DNA from: Adiantum capillus-veneris
Taxonomy: Eukaryota; Streptophyta; Polypodiopsida; Polypodiales; Pteridaceae
Reading direction: 5' to 3'
Length of the DNA stretch: 64,000 bases
NCBI GenBank assembly: GCA_014529385.2
Contig: CM043963.1
Coordinates: 99,401,912 to 99,465,911, forward strand
Both the position numbers and the translations under genes were made by a program. Below, one piece after another: positions 36,230-46,814 of the stretch (positions are counted from its first letter, which is position 1; every line of letters begins with the position of its first letter). The notes beneath the pieces were generated by a model. The model searched no databases and was not told where the DNA came from. It saw nothing but the letters and a program-made list of their open reading frames with translations.

Positions 36230-36820
36230 CAGTGCCTTAGAGCAACAAGCCAAACCAAATGGAGTTCATACTAGGGCATCTATGCTCATAGAAAGTACAC
36301 AGAATTTGGTCAAGGACGAACAAGCATTAGGAATTATCATCACTTCCTTGCATGACAACTATGTGCAATTCATAGACAAATGTAAGCATAGACATGAAGC
36401 CTGACATGTCCAAGAAAGTAATTTTGGAGCCAGGGGCAAAAGAAGTAAAGTTAGTCTCAAAAGACAACTTTATAAGATTGCCATGATTGAAGGGGGGGAC
36501 ATTGCTAGCCTAGTAAATAGGCTTAAGAGCATTGCCATGTAGCTCACTTACATCCAGGTCAAAATACCAGAAGAGGACAAAGTGGTCATACTATTAAGTG
36601 CACTTCCACCTTCTTATGAACATTTAGTCACAATTCTTAAAGAAAAAGAACTCGCTCCACCTTTCCAAGATGTCATCAACTCAATCCAAGCAGAAGAAAG
36701 AAAGAAAAAAGGTCCATTAACATCATCAAGAGGGGCAAGAATGGGACACATAGCAAAAGACTCCTACACAAACAATCCTTGCAACAAATGCGGTAAGAAG
36801 TGACACCCTCCTTCTTGATG
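36230..36820 (+). pseudogene. Ty1/copia gag remnant
   Basis: Broken frames read DEQALGIITSLHDNYV, then RQLYKIAMIEGGDIASLVNRLKSI and, in an open stretch (36582-36803), VILLSALPPSYEHL. This is the UBN2-type capsid region of plant copia Gag (RQLY...LLxSLPPSYE). It ends in NPCNKCGKK, the start of a zinc knuckle. The start of gag, protease, integrase and RT are missing. A probable 3' LTR follows at 37154, so this is an internally deleted element. Confidence 0.78.
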
Positions 36821-37153
36821 CTACTCAAATGGAGGCGGTAGCAAAATGGAGAAAGCAGCAATAGTAGAAGCAACAACAAGAAGCTACAAAGGAAAGAGAC
36901 CTATCAAAGGGTCAACTCACATGGTAGAAAACAAAGAAGATGAAGGCGAGAACAACCTTGTCTTCTATGAAGACGTACCTTGAAGATGCAGCCTCTCTAC
37001 TTGTAGGGGAATATCCTATGTGGATATTATCATCCTGTGTGGATTTTTTCAGCCTGTGTGGATATTACCATCATGTCTGGATACCAACTTATCATCCTAT
37101 GTGGATATTGCATCTTCAATATTTTGTCTTAGTCCAAACCTCAAGGGGAGGAT

Positions 37154-37422
37154 TGTGAAGTGTGAGCTTTGTCCTAAACTATAATTCAATGAGAGAAGAG
37201 TGGAATTATCCACATGATGTGGAGAAAAGTTGTAGAGCTAAATTCTCTATGGTGAGCCTGTGCTAAGCTAAGTCAATGCTCAAGATTGTGTTTATGAGTC
37301 CAAGCTAGTTCTATCTTGGAACCTAATTCACTTGAGTGATAGTCTTGCTTACACACACACTCACACATTTGCACTATCTTTCTATTTTATCCACCCTAGA
37401 TAGCACGATCCCATTCCTAACA
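37154..37422 (+). mobile_element. Probable 3' LTR of the copia remnant
   Basis: CAAGGGGAGGAT just before it is a likely polypurine tract. The LTR would start TGTGAAGTGTGAGC and end CCATTCCTAACA, giving TG...CA ends and about 269 bp. No 5' copy remains for comparison. Between gag and this LTR (37010-37110) a word like CCTATGTGGATATTATCAT is repeated four times. Confidence 0.5.
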
Positions 37423-38243
37423 GCTAGAAAGATGAACAACAAAGGACTCCAACGGGGTCATTTTTGGGACTTCAATAGCAGCGAGACTGGAAAGGATCGG
37501 ACCAACTAGCCTCCCAATTCAATCTCAATGGAACTAAAATATTGCTGGTAATTAGAGTCTTAGACGACTTGGCGGTTGCTACCTACTGACCTCTAAGTCT
37601 AAAACTGATTGGAAAGCATGGCAGTGGCCCTTAGAGAGACACTTTCGTAGACCTCATACTATTAAGGAAGTGTACAACATCCTCATGGTCTTGCGGGATT
37701 GGTTCTCCACCTTGAACAAGAAACGGGGCAAGCAATGATCGGAGGCAAGATGGGTGACAATTGTAAATAACATCTGGTGCCTACAATGGCGGCTTAGGAT
37801 GAAGGTCTTTGTATGAAAGGTACTCTGGGGGGCCTTGCCAACTATTGGGGTGAAGGTCCTAGCTAGAGGTATTGGTCCAGATAGATGCCCGTAATGTAGA
37901 TCAACAAGCAAGAACCTCACCTTTTCAAGGAGTATCCGGGGATCTCTGGCCTAGTAGGAAAGATATGCACGTGGATTCAAAAGACATGGAAGTTTGGGAT
38001 TTGCAAGAATGATCTTTTCTTGGGGGGCTGGTGGGGGGGAGATGATCAATAGCCAACCACTTCTAATAACTATACAAATTGTTAGGTTATGTTACTTTAG
38101 ACACGTCTAGAAGGCAAGGAACTGTCAACTTTTTGAGAACATCATTGAAACAACAAGGTTCACAGAGATCATTCAAGAAAGAAAGGAAGTGATTTTTGCC
38201 ATTGGGAAATGGAGGAACCCTGAAGAGTGGGACAAGATTGTGT
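37423..38243 (+). pseudogene. LINE 3' end with RT zinc-binding (zf-RVT) domain
   Basis: The frame reads NNIWCLQWRLRMKVF, then KVLWGALPTIGVKVLARGI and CP-stop-C. This is the zinc-binding region that follows RT in plant LINEs. It is probably the missing tail of the LINE at 31330-33790, separated by the elements at 33.8-37.4 kb. It ends at the CTTAG duplication of the gypsy element, so the LINE was also the target of that insertion. The continuation should lie from 46815 but has no motif. Confidence 0.65.
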
Positions 38244-38248
38244 CTTAG

Positions 38249-38498
38249 TGTGCGCTCCTTGCCGCACTGTCGAAGCAAGGGACTTGCCAATACACCGTAT
38301 GCGAGCCACAAACGGCTCCAAGCACACAACAAGCCTAAACTAGCAAGCTCAAGAAAACAAAGGGTGTGTCACTCACCGCTCTACGCTCGCCTTCGTGGTG
38401 GATTCCTCGCCGCGATGAAGAAGAAGCTGCAGTCGTGCCGCGCTCAACCGCTTCGCCGCCGTCGTGCCTTCGTAATGCTCGATCGCACACACACTCTC

Positions 38499-38531
<33 letters not shown>

Positions 38532-38825
38532 AGGAGGTGAAGAAGAAGAAGATGGAGATGGAGCAAGAGCACTCTTCAATTGCACAAATGAGAGAATGAG
38601 TAAAAATTAGGTTTAGTTGGCTTTTATAGGAGCTCACCCCATTCACACTTGGGCGCCCATGCTTAACCAACTAATCCCTTGAATGTCCAAGTTAAAGTGC
38701 GCCTCTCATCGGCGATCACTCTACCTTTCCCTATTGGTCCGACAAGCCCGGTACCTGACTCTATCGAATACATAATACGCGTCCATCGTAGGTGATGGGG
38801 TGTCCGTGTGCCGTGAGGGTTAACA
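38249..38825 (-). repeat. 3' LTR of the young gypsy element
   Basis: 577 bp, reading TGTTAACCCTCACGG...GGAGCGCACA on the minus strand. It contains a short (CT)n(AC)n tract at 38501-38531. Its outer 80 bp or so match the 5' and 3' LTR ends of the 49-61 kb element but are absent from the partner LTR at 46323. Confidence 0.92.
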
Positions 38826-38838
38826 TGCCCCCCTTCCT

Positions 38839-40441
38839 GATGTAGATTCCGTCCTCGGAAGCTATTGAGTTGAAGCTGGGTCGTCGAGGTGGAAGAGCAT
38901 TTGAGATGAATGTCCTTAGCCTTCTTCAGTCACTGCAAAATCAAATAACATTGGCATAGTAATTGCATTCTCTTAAAAAGCATATGCAGTTTTAGGTAGA
39001 CAAATTGATTGGTAAAAGAATTTCAAACAATTTGTTAGCAATGAACATTAAATTGCAATGTAATCAAATGCATAAACAGATGTAAAGGTAGAAAATTAAA
39101 CAAGTCTGGGGTCGCTAATTTGACGGTCGAAAGGCACTAGAGATCGAATATTAATACCATGGGTAAGCTTCTTAATTTTCTGTGGTCAATTAAGTTGTTT
39201 AATCACGAGAGCCAAGTATTCATGTTCAAGGGCTGACTAGAGGCTATATCTAGAAAACCTTGTAGTTAAGCTACCATAAAAGGAATTTCTCATGAAATCA
39301 TCGCCTGACTGATTACTTTTTCTTTGACCCCCCAAGGTCTTTTCACATTGATTCAATTATGATGTGTGTGCTTATTTTGTATGCCTTGGGTTTTTTGCTT
39401 TTCAAGGAAAAGCGCCCACACTGGGAACCTCTAGGGCTCTAGTACCATAGGCAATACATGTGAGTGAAGTACCAAATCAAGCTGAGATTTCTCTTCCAGC
39501 TTAAAATTTTACATTGTGGCACTTTGATTTTTTGTTTGTTCATTTTCATCATTGTAATTTTGTAACTTTGGGGGGTCATATAACACTGTTACCCTCCCCA
39601 GGCTCATCACATTAGTAAACTCCCTTTATAATACTTAAGCTAAAGGTCAATAGGTTTAAGCCCACTAGAAAGCCCTAGTACATTTCATACAATGCTGCCT
39701 AAATCGGATTAAGAACCTAAGTAACCATTGCTTATTAGGAAGGCATTCCCCATGGTATTAAGAGAAGATTTCTAATACCTAGCTTGGTCAAACTAGCTTA
39801 GTCGGACTGCTTGATTTTTAAACCTAGACAAGTGACTATGACAAAAGATTACATTGAATTAAATGTTTGATACTAAGCCAATGCGCTAAATAGTATGCTA
39901 CCAATCACAATCAAAGCAGACAATCATAGATGCAAAAAGATAAGGGCAATGCTAATGGACAAGAAACACCTGTTTGTGTTGATGATCGCGCTTGATTTGA
40001 AGGTTCCATGAAGGTCCAAACCCTATCAATAGCAACACGCTCCTGTACACACTATGAAACAAAAGGAATACCTCCAGGAGGCACATTAGTGGGAAAAGAG
40101 AACTTCGCTAATCTCTCAACTCTAAAACAGAAACACTCTTATCGTACTAATCTTACCTACCCTCCATCATTCAAGTGATGAGGATCAAAGGTGTTTTATG
40201 GCATAGGTTTCTGTTTCACTGTACCAGATGTGACATGTATAGGTCTGAGTCAATGTTTTGACTTTAATGTGCATACTCGTTTGCTAATTGCTCTTGCTCT
40301 TTTTTTTTTTTTTTTTTTTGTGAGTATAAAGCTTTATATGTACATTCCCTAAGATTGGAATTGAGAGGTCAGGGAAAAAGGTTGAGAGGGAAACAAATGA
40401 ATGATGACTGTCAGCAAACACTCCCCCCTTCCTTGGGTAGA
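38839..40441 (-). other. 3' non-coding region of the young gypsy element
   Basis: No ORF is seen. Much of it aligns with the region at 58160-60190 of the older family member, for example the GTGTACAGGA...GGTTTGGACCTTCATGGAA block (minus strand, about 40010-40050). The older copy has an extra ORF at 58405-58827 that is missing here. A poly-A run lies at about 40301-40319 on the minus strand. Confidence 0.7.
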
Positions 40442-43400
40442 TCATACCATTTGAAATGAGCTTGTCACCCTTTGAAACCAATTGTTCCAGTTGGTAATAG
40501 GTGAGGATTTTTGCCAGTAGTTTTTTATTACCCTAGGTGCCTTGTCGAGTTGCAACGGTGGTAAGGTACTCTCCCAGGATCGAGCTTGAAGTGGTTCATC
40601 AGGTGATTCTTGAACACTGGGAGGTGTGGATTCTTTTGTAGCTTCATTGAGGTCCACTACTATAGATGGAGGCTGTGTAGAAGCTTTTACCTCTATGGAT
40701 GTATTACATGAGGAGCTAGAATCTTCATGGGACTCCCCCCTTCCTGAGCTAGGTGGAACAAATCGTTCTTTCTTTGGTACCCAAACTAGCTCGGGAGCAG
40801 GTGTGTAGCATTCTGTGATCTTTTTCTTTCCACGATCATTGATTCGTTTTGGAGCTACGGGATTGGGCTCACTTGGGTCAGGTGATAGGTAAGAGCACAA
40901 TCTACGTTTTGGCACCCAGATTTGATCATTTCCTTGATAGTAGCCTTGGGCTTCCAATAGTCGTTTAGGGATCCATCGCAACATTTTCTTACTTTTCTTG
41001 GAGCGAGTGGTACGTTTCTTACAGGGATTCTGTTTTTTAGCACTAGCTATGGTCACTAAAGAAGCTTTAGGGACCCACTTGTATGTTTTCTTCGTTACAT
41101 TAGGATGAGTCTTGTCGGAAGCGATATGCATTGCTTGTAGCATATTTAAGGGTATAGGCATTTCATCCCCCTCAGGTGTTACCCAGGTCGTCCCCCTATT
41201 TCCCCAAGTGTCTATGGTTGATGCTAGGTGGACCCAGTCTACATTGTCTGATTCCGTCATACCCGGTAACACATCCATATAAGGAGAATCTTGGCCAATG
41301 TCTGTATCCTTCTTACAAGTGTAACAATATTGTAGTGGGGCCGAGTGAACTGTGGTGTCAGAGCGATGATCAATAATGGTTTTACTCCCTAAGGGGTGTA
41401 CCTTACCAGTCACCAAATCCACTCTAAGGACAGAGTCTTGGAATTGCAAATAGACATGATTCTTAGACCAATCGTGAACCATTTGTGCTTCCCTCATGAA
41501 TGGTCGTCCTAAAATCATTTCATATGACATAAGGTGTTTAGAGAAATCCATTACAATGAACGTATGTTGTACCTTGTGTCCTAGAACTTTGATCTTAAGA
41601 TCCTGGAGCATCCCCATAGGTTTGGCTATGGTACCGTTTGCCATCTTTACCACAATGTTAGTAACACTGAGGCGGGGTTTTCCCATGGATTCCCAACAAT
41701 CTTTTGTAACGATGCTAACTCCCGCACCACCATCAAGAATTCCCTTTATAGTTAATCCCTTGGTAGTGATGGGTAGGGTCGCATTAGACTCGTCGCCTTC
41801 AAAATACTGCCCTAATTCATTAATGGGTACCTCGATCACAGACTCGTGTCCATCTAAGTCAAGTGATTGCACATGATTTTCTTCATCAATCATAATCGAG
41901 TCAGGCCTATTCGGTTGCGCAAACTGCGGTAATCCCGTTCGTAGCTCTCCGTTAAGGAATGCTCGAAGTGCAAGGAATAACTCAGGATCTCCATACAGCT
42001 TTGCTATGATCGTGGTTCGGACCTCAGAAGACATGAAGTCCACTAGTTTGGCAACATTCATTGGCGTTTTGCAGGGTGTAGGTCCTTGACTAGGAACTGG
42101 TGAGGATGGAATCTCATATTCCTCAATGGGATCAGGTATTCCTTCGTTAAACATCCTTCCCAACAAGAAGGGTGTATGCTCACTTTCTGATGTCCCGTCC
42201 TCACTCCCTTCTTGGATGATACTAGATATGGCTAACGGTCTATGGTTCATGTGGGGTGGATGAACTTGCGTGGGAAACACTGTGTCATGAATTTTGACCT
42301 GCATGGGTTCTTGTTCTAGTTTCCTTTGAGTCTCCTCCACTAAACCTCTTAGATGTTTCACCTGCTTAATCTCGTCTACAGGGTTTGGGTACGTCCCAAT
42401 CTTCTTTTTACGATTTTTCCCTTTTTGCCCCTGCGGTTTTTCTTGGGGGTCTTGGATTGGATTTGGAAACACTTGTGGTGTTTTGAGAGGCTCTTTATGA
42501 TTTTCTCTTATTCGGTTTTCATTTGGTCCCATGTTACGGTTTTCTTTGTCGGTCTTTCTCTTTGTGGTATTGGTTCTAGTCTCCATTGTCTCGACTGAAT
42601 CTGAATCATCCTCGAGGTCATTCATATACACGGGGTCATCTCCTATTCCTATGTTTGTTTTGGAACTTGGCTTTGAACTTTCCGTATTCTGCGACTTCTT
42701 CCTTCGTGTCTTCTTTTTCTTTGCTTGGATAACTGACGCGGTATCTCTCTCTTCGAGGATATGGCCTGGCCCTTGAAGCATGGACCGTGTAATCGCATAA
42801 GCGGGTGCGACGGGTGGTATTGGTGATGTCACAGTAGCAATTTCGACCAAATTCAGGGGTGTGATTTTAGGCGCATTTGGGTTATAGGGGCATTGGGCAA
42901 TCAAGTGATCTATGCCACAACGATTACATGTGAGTATTGGCATTGCAGACGTGCTCCCTTGATTCATTTGCATCTGTGCAGCATTCTTTTGCAGCCTAAT
43001 AGGGCACTCCGCTACTCGATGTGGTCCCCCACACTCGTAGCATTGAAGAGGTGGCCTCCTAGCCTGGGTGTTGATATTTTGACCTCTGGATGCGAGAGCA
43101 GCAGCTTGATAAACCGGCTTGACTTGTCCCCAACAATCTTCCATGTAGTATATAGGACATTCTTCCAATGTATCAAGTCCGTAGGCAATACTAGTGTCTA
43201 TTTCCTCCTCACAACCATCTGCATAAGCATTAGATGGCTCGCAACCCACTTGGTTCATAGGGGCGACTCTTGGATGCGGGGGCTGCGGTCCTAGCACAGG
43301 AGGTGGTAGCGGTGTAGCTTGTACAACATTTTGAGATCTAGGGACCATGTGTTGCGGTAGTTGCTCAACAGGTGGAGTAGGCATCAATACAGGAGCTCGA

Positions 43401-45622
43401 GGCGCATCCGTCCAGGCTACAGGTGGTCTATTTGCCATCATACGTTTGATCATTAAACAATCCTTGGCTTGGTGACCATACCTACCACATGCGTTGCAAG
43501 TTCCATTAAATTTTACTCTAAACGTAGGGCACTCACTAGTGCTATGTGGACCTAAGCAAATGGAACACCATTGTTGCTCCCTTCTTGGATACATGTGACT
43601 ATTTTGAGGGGGTCGATTATCCTTAAGAGACTCTTGGATTGCCTTGGTGAGGTATGTCAAGAATGTCTCAAATACCTTTGGCTCATTGGCAATGGGCTTT
43701 GCAGTCATGGGTTCATACTCAATGGCTTGTGAGCTAGTGGATCTCGTGTCAGTAGACACCCTCATGCCTGCTATCATCAAGTTGTCCTCTAATTGGATTG
43801 CATTGGCAGTGACATCTTCCCAGGTTGTGATACCTCTAATCACTAGTCCATTATAGATTCCTTCATTCCTCAACCCTCGAATGAATCGATCAAGCAGTTG
43901 GTTATTGTTGAAGCGCTCATTTACAGGGCAGCGAGAGTTTAAGTGCTTTAGACGACTAATGAAGTCCCTTACTGACTCTCCTTCCTTACGTTCGGCCTTC
44001 TGTAGCTGAGATGCTACACCCCAAAGCACACCTTCTCGTATGTACTCCTTTAGAAACAACCTTCGAAGGGTAGGGTAGATTGTTTTCTCGTCCACCCTTA
44101 GGGTCCTATACCAATCTCCAGCCTTCCCACTTAATGTCAAGCTTAAGGCATTGCACTTATGTAGTTCGTTGTGTTCCCCTAAGGAATCACATACTTGTTC
44201 AAACACTTCAATGTGTTTCCTAGCATCTTCGTCCCCATTGAATTTTTGCGTGAGTTTGGCAATTTGTACTGCCTTACTTCTAGGCTCTCTATCAGATGCA
44301 TGACGCATATTTTCCGCGATAGATCGACCTATGGTTTGAGCAAACGCTGCCAAGTCACCTATGTGAGGAGGCAGGGCCGGTGGAGGTACTCTTGGAATCA
44401 TATGTGGGAGAGGAACGGGTACCGGTCTTGGCATATGTGTAGATGATGCAGGATATGGAACATAACCGGGCATAGGTCCACTCGGATAAGAGCTAGGGAG
44501 CGGCACTCGAGGAGCATAAGCAAGTGGTACAATTGGAGGTGTGGGGGCCATGTGTGCATAAGGGGCTAAAGGCACATATGGTCGAGGCCCCATATTAGGT
44601 ACTACGACACTAGGTAGTGGCACTGCGCTAATCGTAGATGTCATCGGTACATTCTCTGTCAGGCTTATCCCTGGAGTGAGCACTGTGTTTTCCTTGATAG
44701 AGGGTTGAGCCAAGTTAGGGAAGCTAAAGTTTTCGCTCGGAGGCTCAGATTGCATAGAGACGCCAGGTGAAATGACGTAAGATGGGTCCATGGGGCTCAT
44801 TAGAGGAGTCTCCATTTGTGATAGAGTAGGCTGTTGAGCCTTGCTCGTATCCAGAAATCTCATGGGGCCAGTTGAGAGTATATTTACCCCTCGGTTTTGC
44901 CTTTCAGATTGAATAATGCCATGGATAACATTACAGATCATTTTCTGTTGATCTTCGATGCTCGTGGCACTAGAGGTGGATTGTACAATCTCTATCCATC
45001 CTACATGGTAGGCGTGGCCAGAGTGTAGATCCGTCAACACCTCAGTGTGGAGGTCGTATGTCCAATGATCATTAATGAACAATCCTTCTAGAGTCGACGT
45101 GTTAATGGTTTCTTGTGACGTAGAAGCAATGTTGCTCCCCGTGGTTTTACTTGTCACCAACGGTACTCTAGAGGGAACTTCTGAAGGAGGCAGCTCAACA
45201 GGGCCTTCTTGGTAAGAAGTTGGTAGGATATCCACATGGACACTCTTTGGGGGTGTGGGGTCCACGTGCGATGTGAAAGGAGATTCCACTTCCCCACCCC
45301 CTTCGTGTGCTTCATTTGCATCAGGTTCCGAGCGAGTAGCTCTACCTAATGTTTCCATGAAACGGCTAAACATACTAGTACTAGGCTGTGGAGCTTCGAG
45401 AGGTGCATGGCCTTCTCTCTCAGTGTTTTGGGTAGGGTATGCTTCCATGATTTCTGAGTCGGAGGAGGAATCACTAGCGGCTATTTTAGGGTCTTGGTTG
45501 GTGCTACCTTGTGTCCCCGCTGAGGGTCTAGAGCTTATCGTGGATGGGTAATGGGTGTCCGTATGAACAGAGGCACCCTCAATATGCTCGTGTTCTAGCA
45601 CCCGCCCAGAGCATAAGTGCAT
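40442..45622 (-). CDS. Intact Gag-protease polyprotein, 1726 codons, no pol
   Basis: A single uninterrupted ORF. The first 430 residues are Ser/Pro-rich (PLAPYAHMAPTPP-like). Around 460-610 lies a Retrotrans_gag capsid domain (ARKHIEVFEQVCDSLGEH, AGDWYRTL, ISRLKHLNSR). Zinc knuckles or knuckle-like CxxC...H...C motifs lie near 687, 707, 857 and 896. Around 1294 GILDGGAGVSIV carries the retropepsin aspartate (DGGA in place of the common DSGA/DTGA), and ILGRPFM follows near 1370. The basic C-terminal part (1513-1726) has no name I know but matches 57500-58157 of the older copy. RT, RNase H and integrase are wholly absent. The intact frame and young LTRs suggest recent selection on Gag. Enzymes would have to come from a relative. 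The start may be an internal ATG. Confidence 0.88.
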   Translation of the reverse strand: MHLCSGRVLEHEHIEGASVHTDTHYPSTISSRPSAGTQGSTNQDPKIAASDSSSDSEIMEAYPTQNTEREGHAPLEAPQPSTSMFSRFMETLGRATRSEPDANEAHEGGGEVESPFTSHVDPTPPKSVHVDILPTSYQEGPVELPPSEVPSRVPLVTSKTTGSNIASTSQETINTSTLEGLFINDHWTYDLHTEVLTDLHSGHAYHVGWIEIVQSTSSATSIEDQQKMICNVIHGIIQSERQNRGVNILSTGPMRFLDTSKAQQPTLSQMETPLMSPMDPSYVISPGVSMQSEPPSENFSFPNLAQPSIKENTVLTPGISLTENVPMTSTISAVPLPSVVVPNMGPRPYVPLAPYAHMAPTPPIVPLAYAPRVPLPSSYPSGPMPGYVPYPASSTHMPRPVPVPLPHMIPRVPPPALPPHIGDLAAFAQTIGRSIAENMRHASDREPRSKAVQIAKLTQKFNGDEDARKHIEVFEQVCDSLGEHNELHKCNALSLTLSGKAGDWYRTLRVDEKTIYPTLRRLFLKEYIREGVLWGVASQLQKAERKEGESVRDFISRLKHLNSRCPVNERFNNNQLLDRFIRGLRNEGIYNGLVIRGITTWEDVTANAIQLEDNLMIAGMRVSTDTRSTSSQAIEYEPMTAKPIANEPKVFETFLTYLTKAIQESLKDNRPPQNSHMYPRREQQWCSICLGPHSTSECPTFRVKFNGTCNACGRYGHQAKDCLMIKRMMANRPPVAWTDAPRAPVLMPTPPVEQLPQHMVPRSQNVVQATPLPPPVLGPQPPHPRVAPMNQVGCEPSNAYADGCEEEIDTSIAYGLDTLEECPIYYMEDCWGQVKPVYQAAALASRGQNINTQARRPPLQCYECGGPHRVAECPIRLQKNAAQMQMNQGSTSAMPILTCNRCGIDHLIAQCPYNPNAPKITPLNLVEIATVTSPIPPVAPAYAITRSMLQGPGHILEERDTASVIQAKKKKTRRKKSQNTESSKPSSKTNIGIGDDPVYMNDLEDDSDSVETMETRTNTTKRKTDKENRNMGPNENRIRENHKEPLKTPQVFPNPIQDPQEKPQGQKGKNRKKKIGTYPNPVDEIKQVKHLRGLVEETQRKLEQEPMQVKIHDTVFPTQVHPPHMNHRPLAISSIIQEGSEDGTSESEHTPFLLGRMFNEGIPDPIEEYEIPSSPVPSQGPTPCKTPMNVAKLVDFMSSEVRTTIIAKLYGDPELFLALRAFLNGELRTGLPQFAQPNRPDSIMIDEENHVQSLDLDGHESVIEVPINELGQYFEGDESNATLPITTKGLTIKGILDGGAGVSIVTKDCWESMGKPRLSVTNIVVKMANGTIAKPMGMLQDLKIKVLGHKVQHTFIVMDFSKHLMSYEMILGRPFMREAQMVHDWSKNHVYLQFQDSVLRVDLVTGKVHPLGSKTIIDHRSDTTVHSAPLQYCYTCKKDTDIGQDSPYMDVLPGMTESDNVDWVHLASTIDTWGNRGTTWVTPEGDEMPIPLNMLQAMHIASDKTHPNVTKKTYKWVPKASLVTIASAKKQNPCKKRTTRSKKSKKMLRWIPKRLLEAQGYYQGNDQIWVPKRRLCSYLSPDPSEPNPVAPKRINDRGKKKITECYTPAPELVWVPKKERFVPPSSGRGESHEDSSSSCNTSIEVKASTQPPSIVVDLNEATKESTPPSVQESPDEPLQARSWESTLPPLQLDKAPRVIKNYWQKSSPITNWNNWFQRVTSSFQMV

Positions 45623-46322
45623 GTCCTTTTGATACCCTAAGGTGTCAAAAAGCTGCTCTAGGAGGCCTTGTGACTAGTTTTTAGCGTGTTTTTTGTTTGT
45701 TTTTTTGCTAGATTTTTTAGAGCGTGTCGTGGAATGGGCCGTGTGATAGCTCAAAACGAGCGTATCGGTCAGAGGGTCGTGCCGTGCTTTACAGCCCTCC
45801 GTTTGGTCACTCTATGCCCTCGGAATCCCTAAAACTGTCAATTTTCAGTAGGGAACTAGGCCCAAACTAGAAAGTCTAAGGGTGCAAGTGGGAAGAGAAA
45901 GGAGGAGAGTGGAGGACTTGTCCCACATGCTCTCATTCTCTCTTGAGGGAGTAGGGTATATATATAAGAGTGAGTCTAGTATATATCATAAGACTGAGGA
46001 CTGAGGCCTGGGCCTGGGCCTGGGCCTGGGCAAATGATTCCGATCCCGATCTATCTTTTATACAAACCAACCCGTCCGTTTTAAGAGTCACGTTTTTTAT
46101 TTTCGAAAAATTTAGCCGCCCGCTCGCTCGCGTTTTTTTATTTCTGAATTTTTATTTTCTTTTTTTTTCAATTTTTTTTTAATTTTTTGGGAGAAAAAAT
46201 AAAAAACCTTTTTTTTTGTGCAGAAAATACAGAAATTGAAAACGCAGGTATGCAAAAAATACAGAAACGCAAAAATTGCAGAAAATTACAGAAATTGCAG
46301 AAAATTGCAAAAATTGCAGAAA
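45623..46322 (-). other. 5' leader of the young gypsy element, primer-binding site missing
   Basis: Upstream of gag on the minus strand, where a primer-binding site should follow the 5' LTR, there is a low-complexity run of TTTCTGCAATTTTCTGTAAT-like words (plus strand 46218-46322). A short GGGCCT repeat lies at 46009-46032, followed by AT-rich DNA. The TGGCGCC...GGGGA primer-binding site seen in the related element at 49685 is not found. Confidence 0.75.
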
Positions 46323-46483
46323 ACTAGCAAGCTCAAGAAAACAAAGGGTGTGTCACTCACCGCTCTACGCTCGCCTTCGTGGTGGATTCCTCGCCGCGAT
46401 GAAGAAGAAGCTGCAGTCGTGCCGCGCTCAACCGCTTCGCCGCCGTCGTGCCTTCGTAATGCTCGATCGCACACACACTCTCC

Positions 46484-46515
<32 letters not shown>

Positions 46516-46809
46516 AGGAGGTGAAGAAGAAGAAGATGGAGATGGAGCAAGAGCACTCTTCAATTGCACAAATGAGAGAATGAGTAAAAATTAGGTTTAG
46601 TTGGCTTTTATAGGAGCTCACCCCATTCACACTTGGGCGCCCATGCTTAACCAACTAATCCCTTGAATGTCCAAGTTAAAGTGCGCCTCTCATCGGCGAT
46701 CACTCTACCTTTCCCTATTGGTCCGACAAGCCCGGTACCTGACTCTATCGAATACATAATACGCGTCCATCGTAGGTGATGGGGTGTCCGTGTGCCGTGA
46801 GGGTTAACA
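46323..46809 (-). repeat. 5' LTR of the young gypsy element, truncated
   Basis: 487 bp, ending at AACTAGCAAG on the inner side. It lacks the final 80 bp or so (the U5 end) present in the partner at 38249. The shared part differs only in microsatellite length. Confidence 0.92.
46606..46613 (-). promoter_or_regulatory. TATA box in the 5' LTR
   Basis: CTATAAAAGCC on the minus strand, about 30 bp before ATTTTTACTCATTC, where transcription would begin. The same place in the 49 kb LTR is CATATAAAAG. Confidence 0.6.
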
Positions 46810-46814
46810 CTTAG

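Larger units (their letters stand above)
38249..46809 (-). mobile_element. Young non-autonomous Ty3/gypsy element, 8561 bp
   Basis: The element is flanked by CTTAG on both sides (38244-38248 and 46810-46814). The LTRs at 38249-38825 and 46323-46809 agree over about 487 bp except in CT and AC tract length, so insertion was recent. Transcription runs on the minus strand. A polypurine tract (AGGAAGGGGGGCA on the minus strand, 38826-38838) abuts the 3' LTR. Inside is a single long Gag-protease ORF. RT, RNase H and integrase are absent. The inner end of the 5' LTR and the primer-binding site are missing. Its gag, LTR and 3' non-coding DNA are clearly related to those of the element at 49075-61074, which does carry pol. 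Confidence 0.92.

Noticed and set aside
37154-37422. Pairing this LTR with the LTR end at 33791-33918 as one element
   Set aside because: The two sequences differ in start, end and content, so they come from different elements.
42353-43294. Plus-strand frames within the gypsy element
   Set aside because: They are antisense shadows of the intact Gag-protease ORF on the minus strand.
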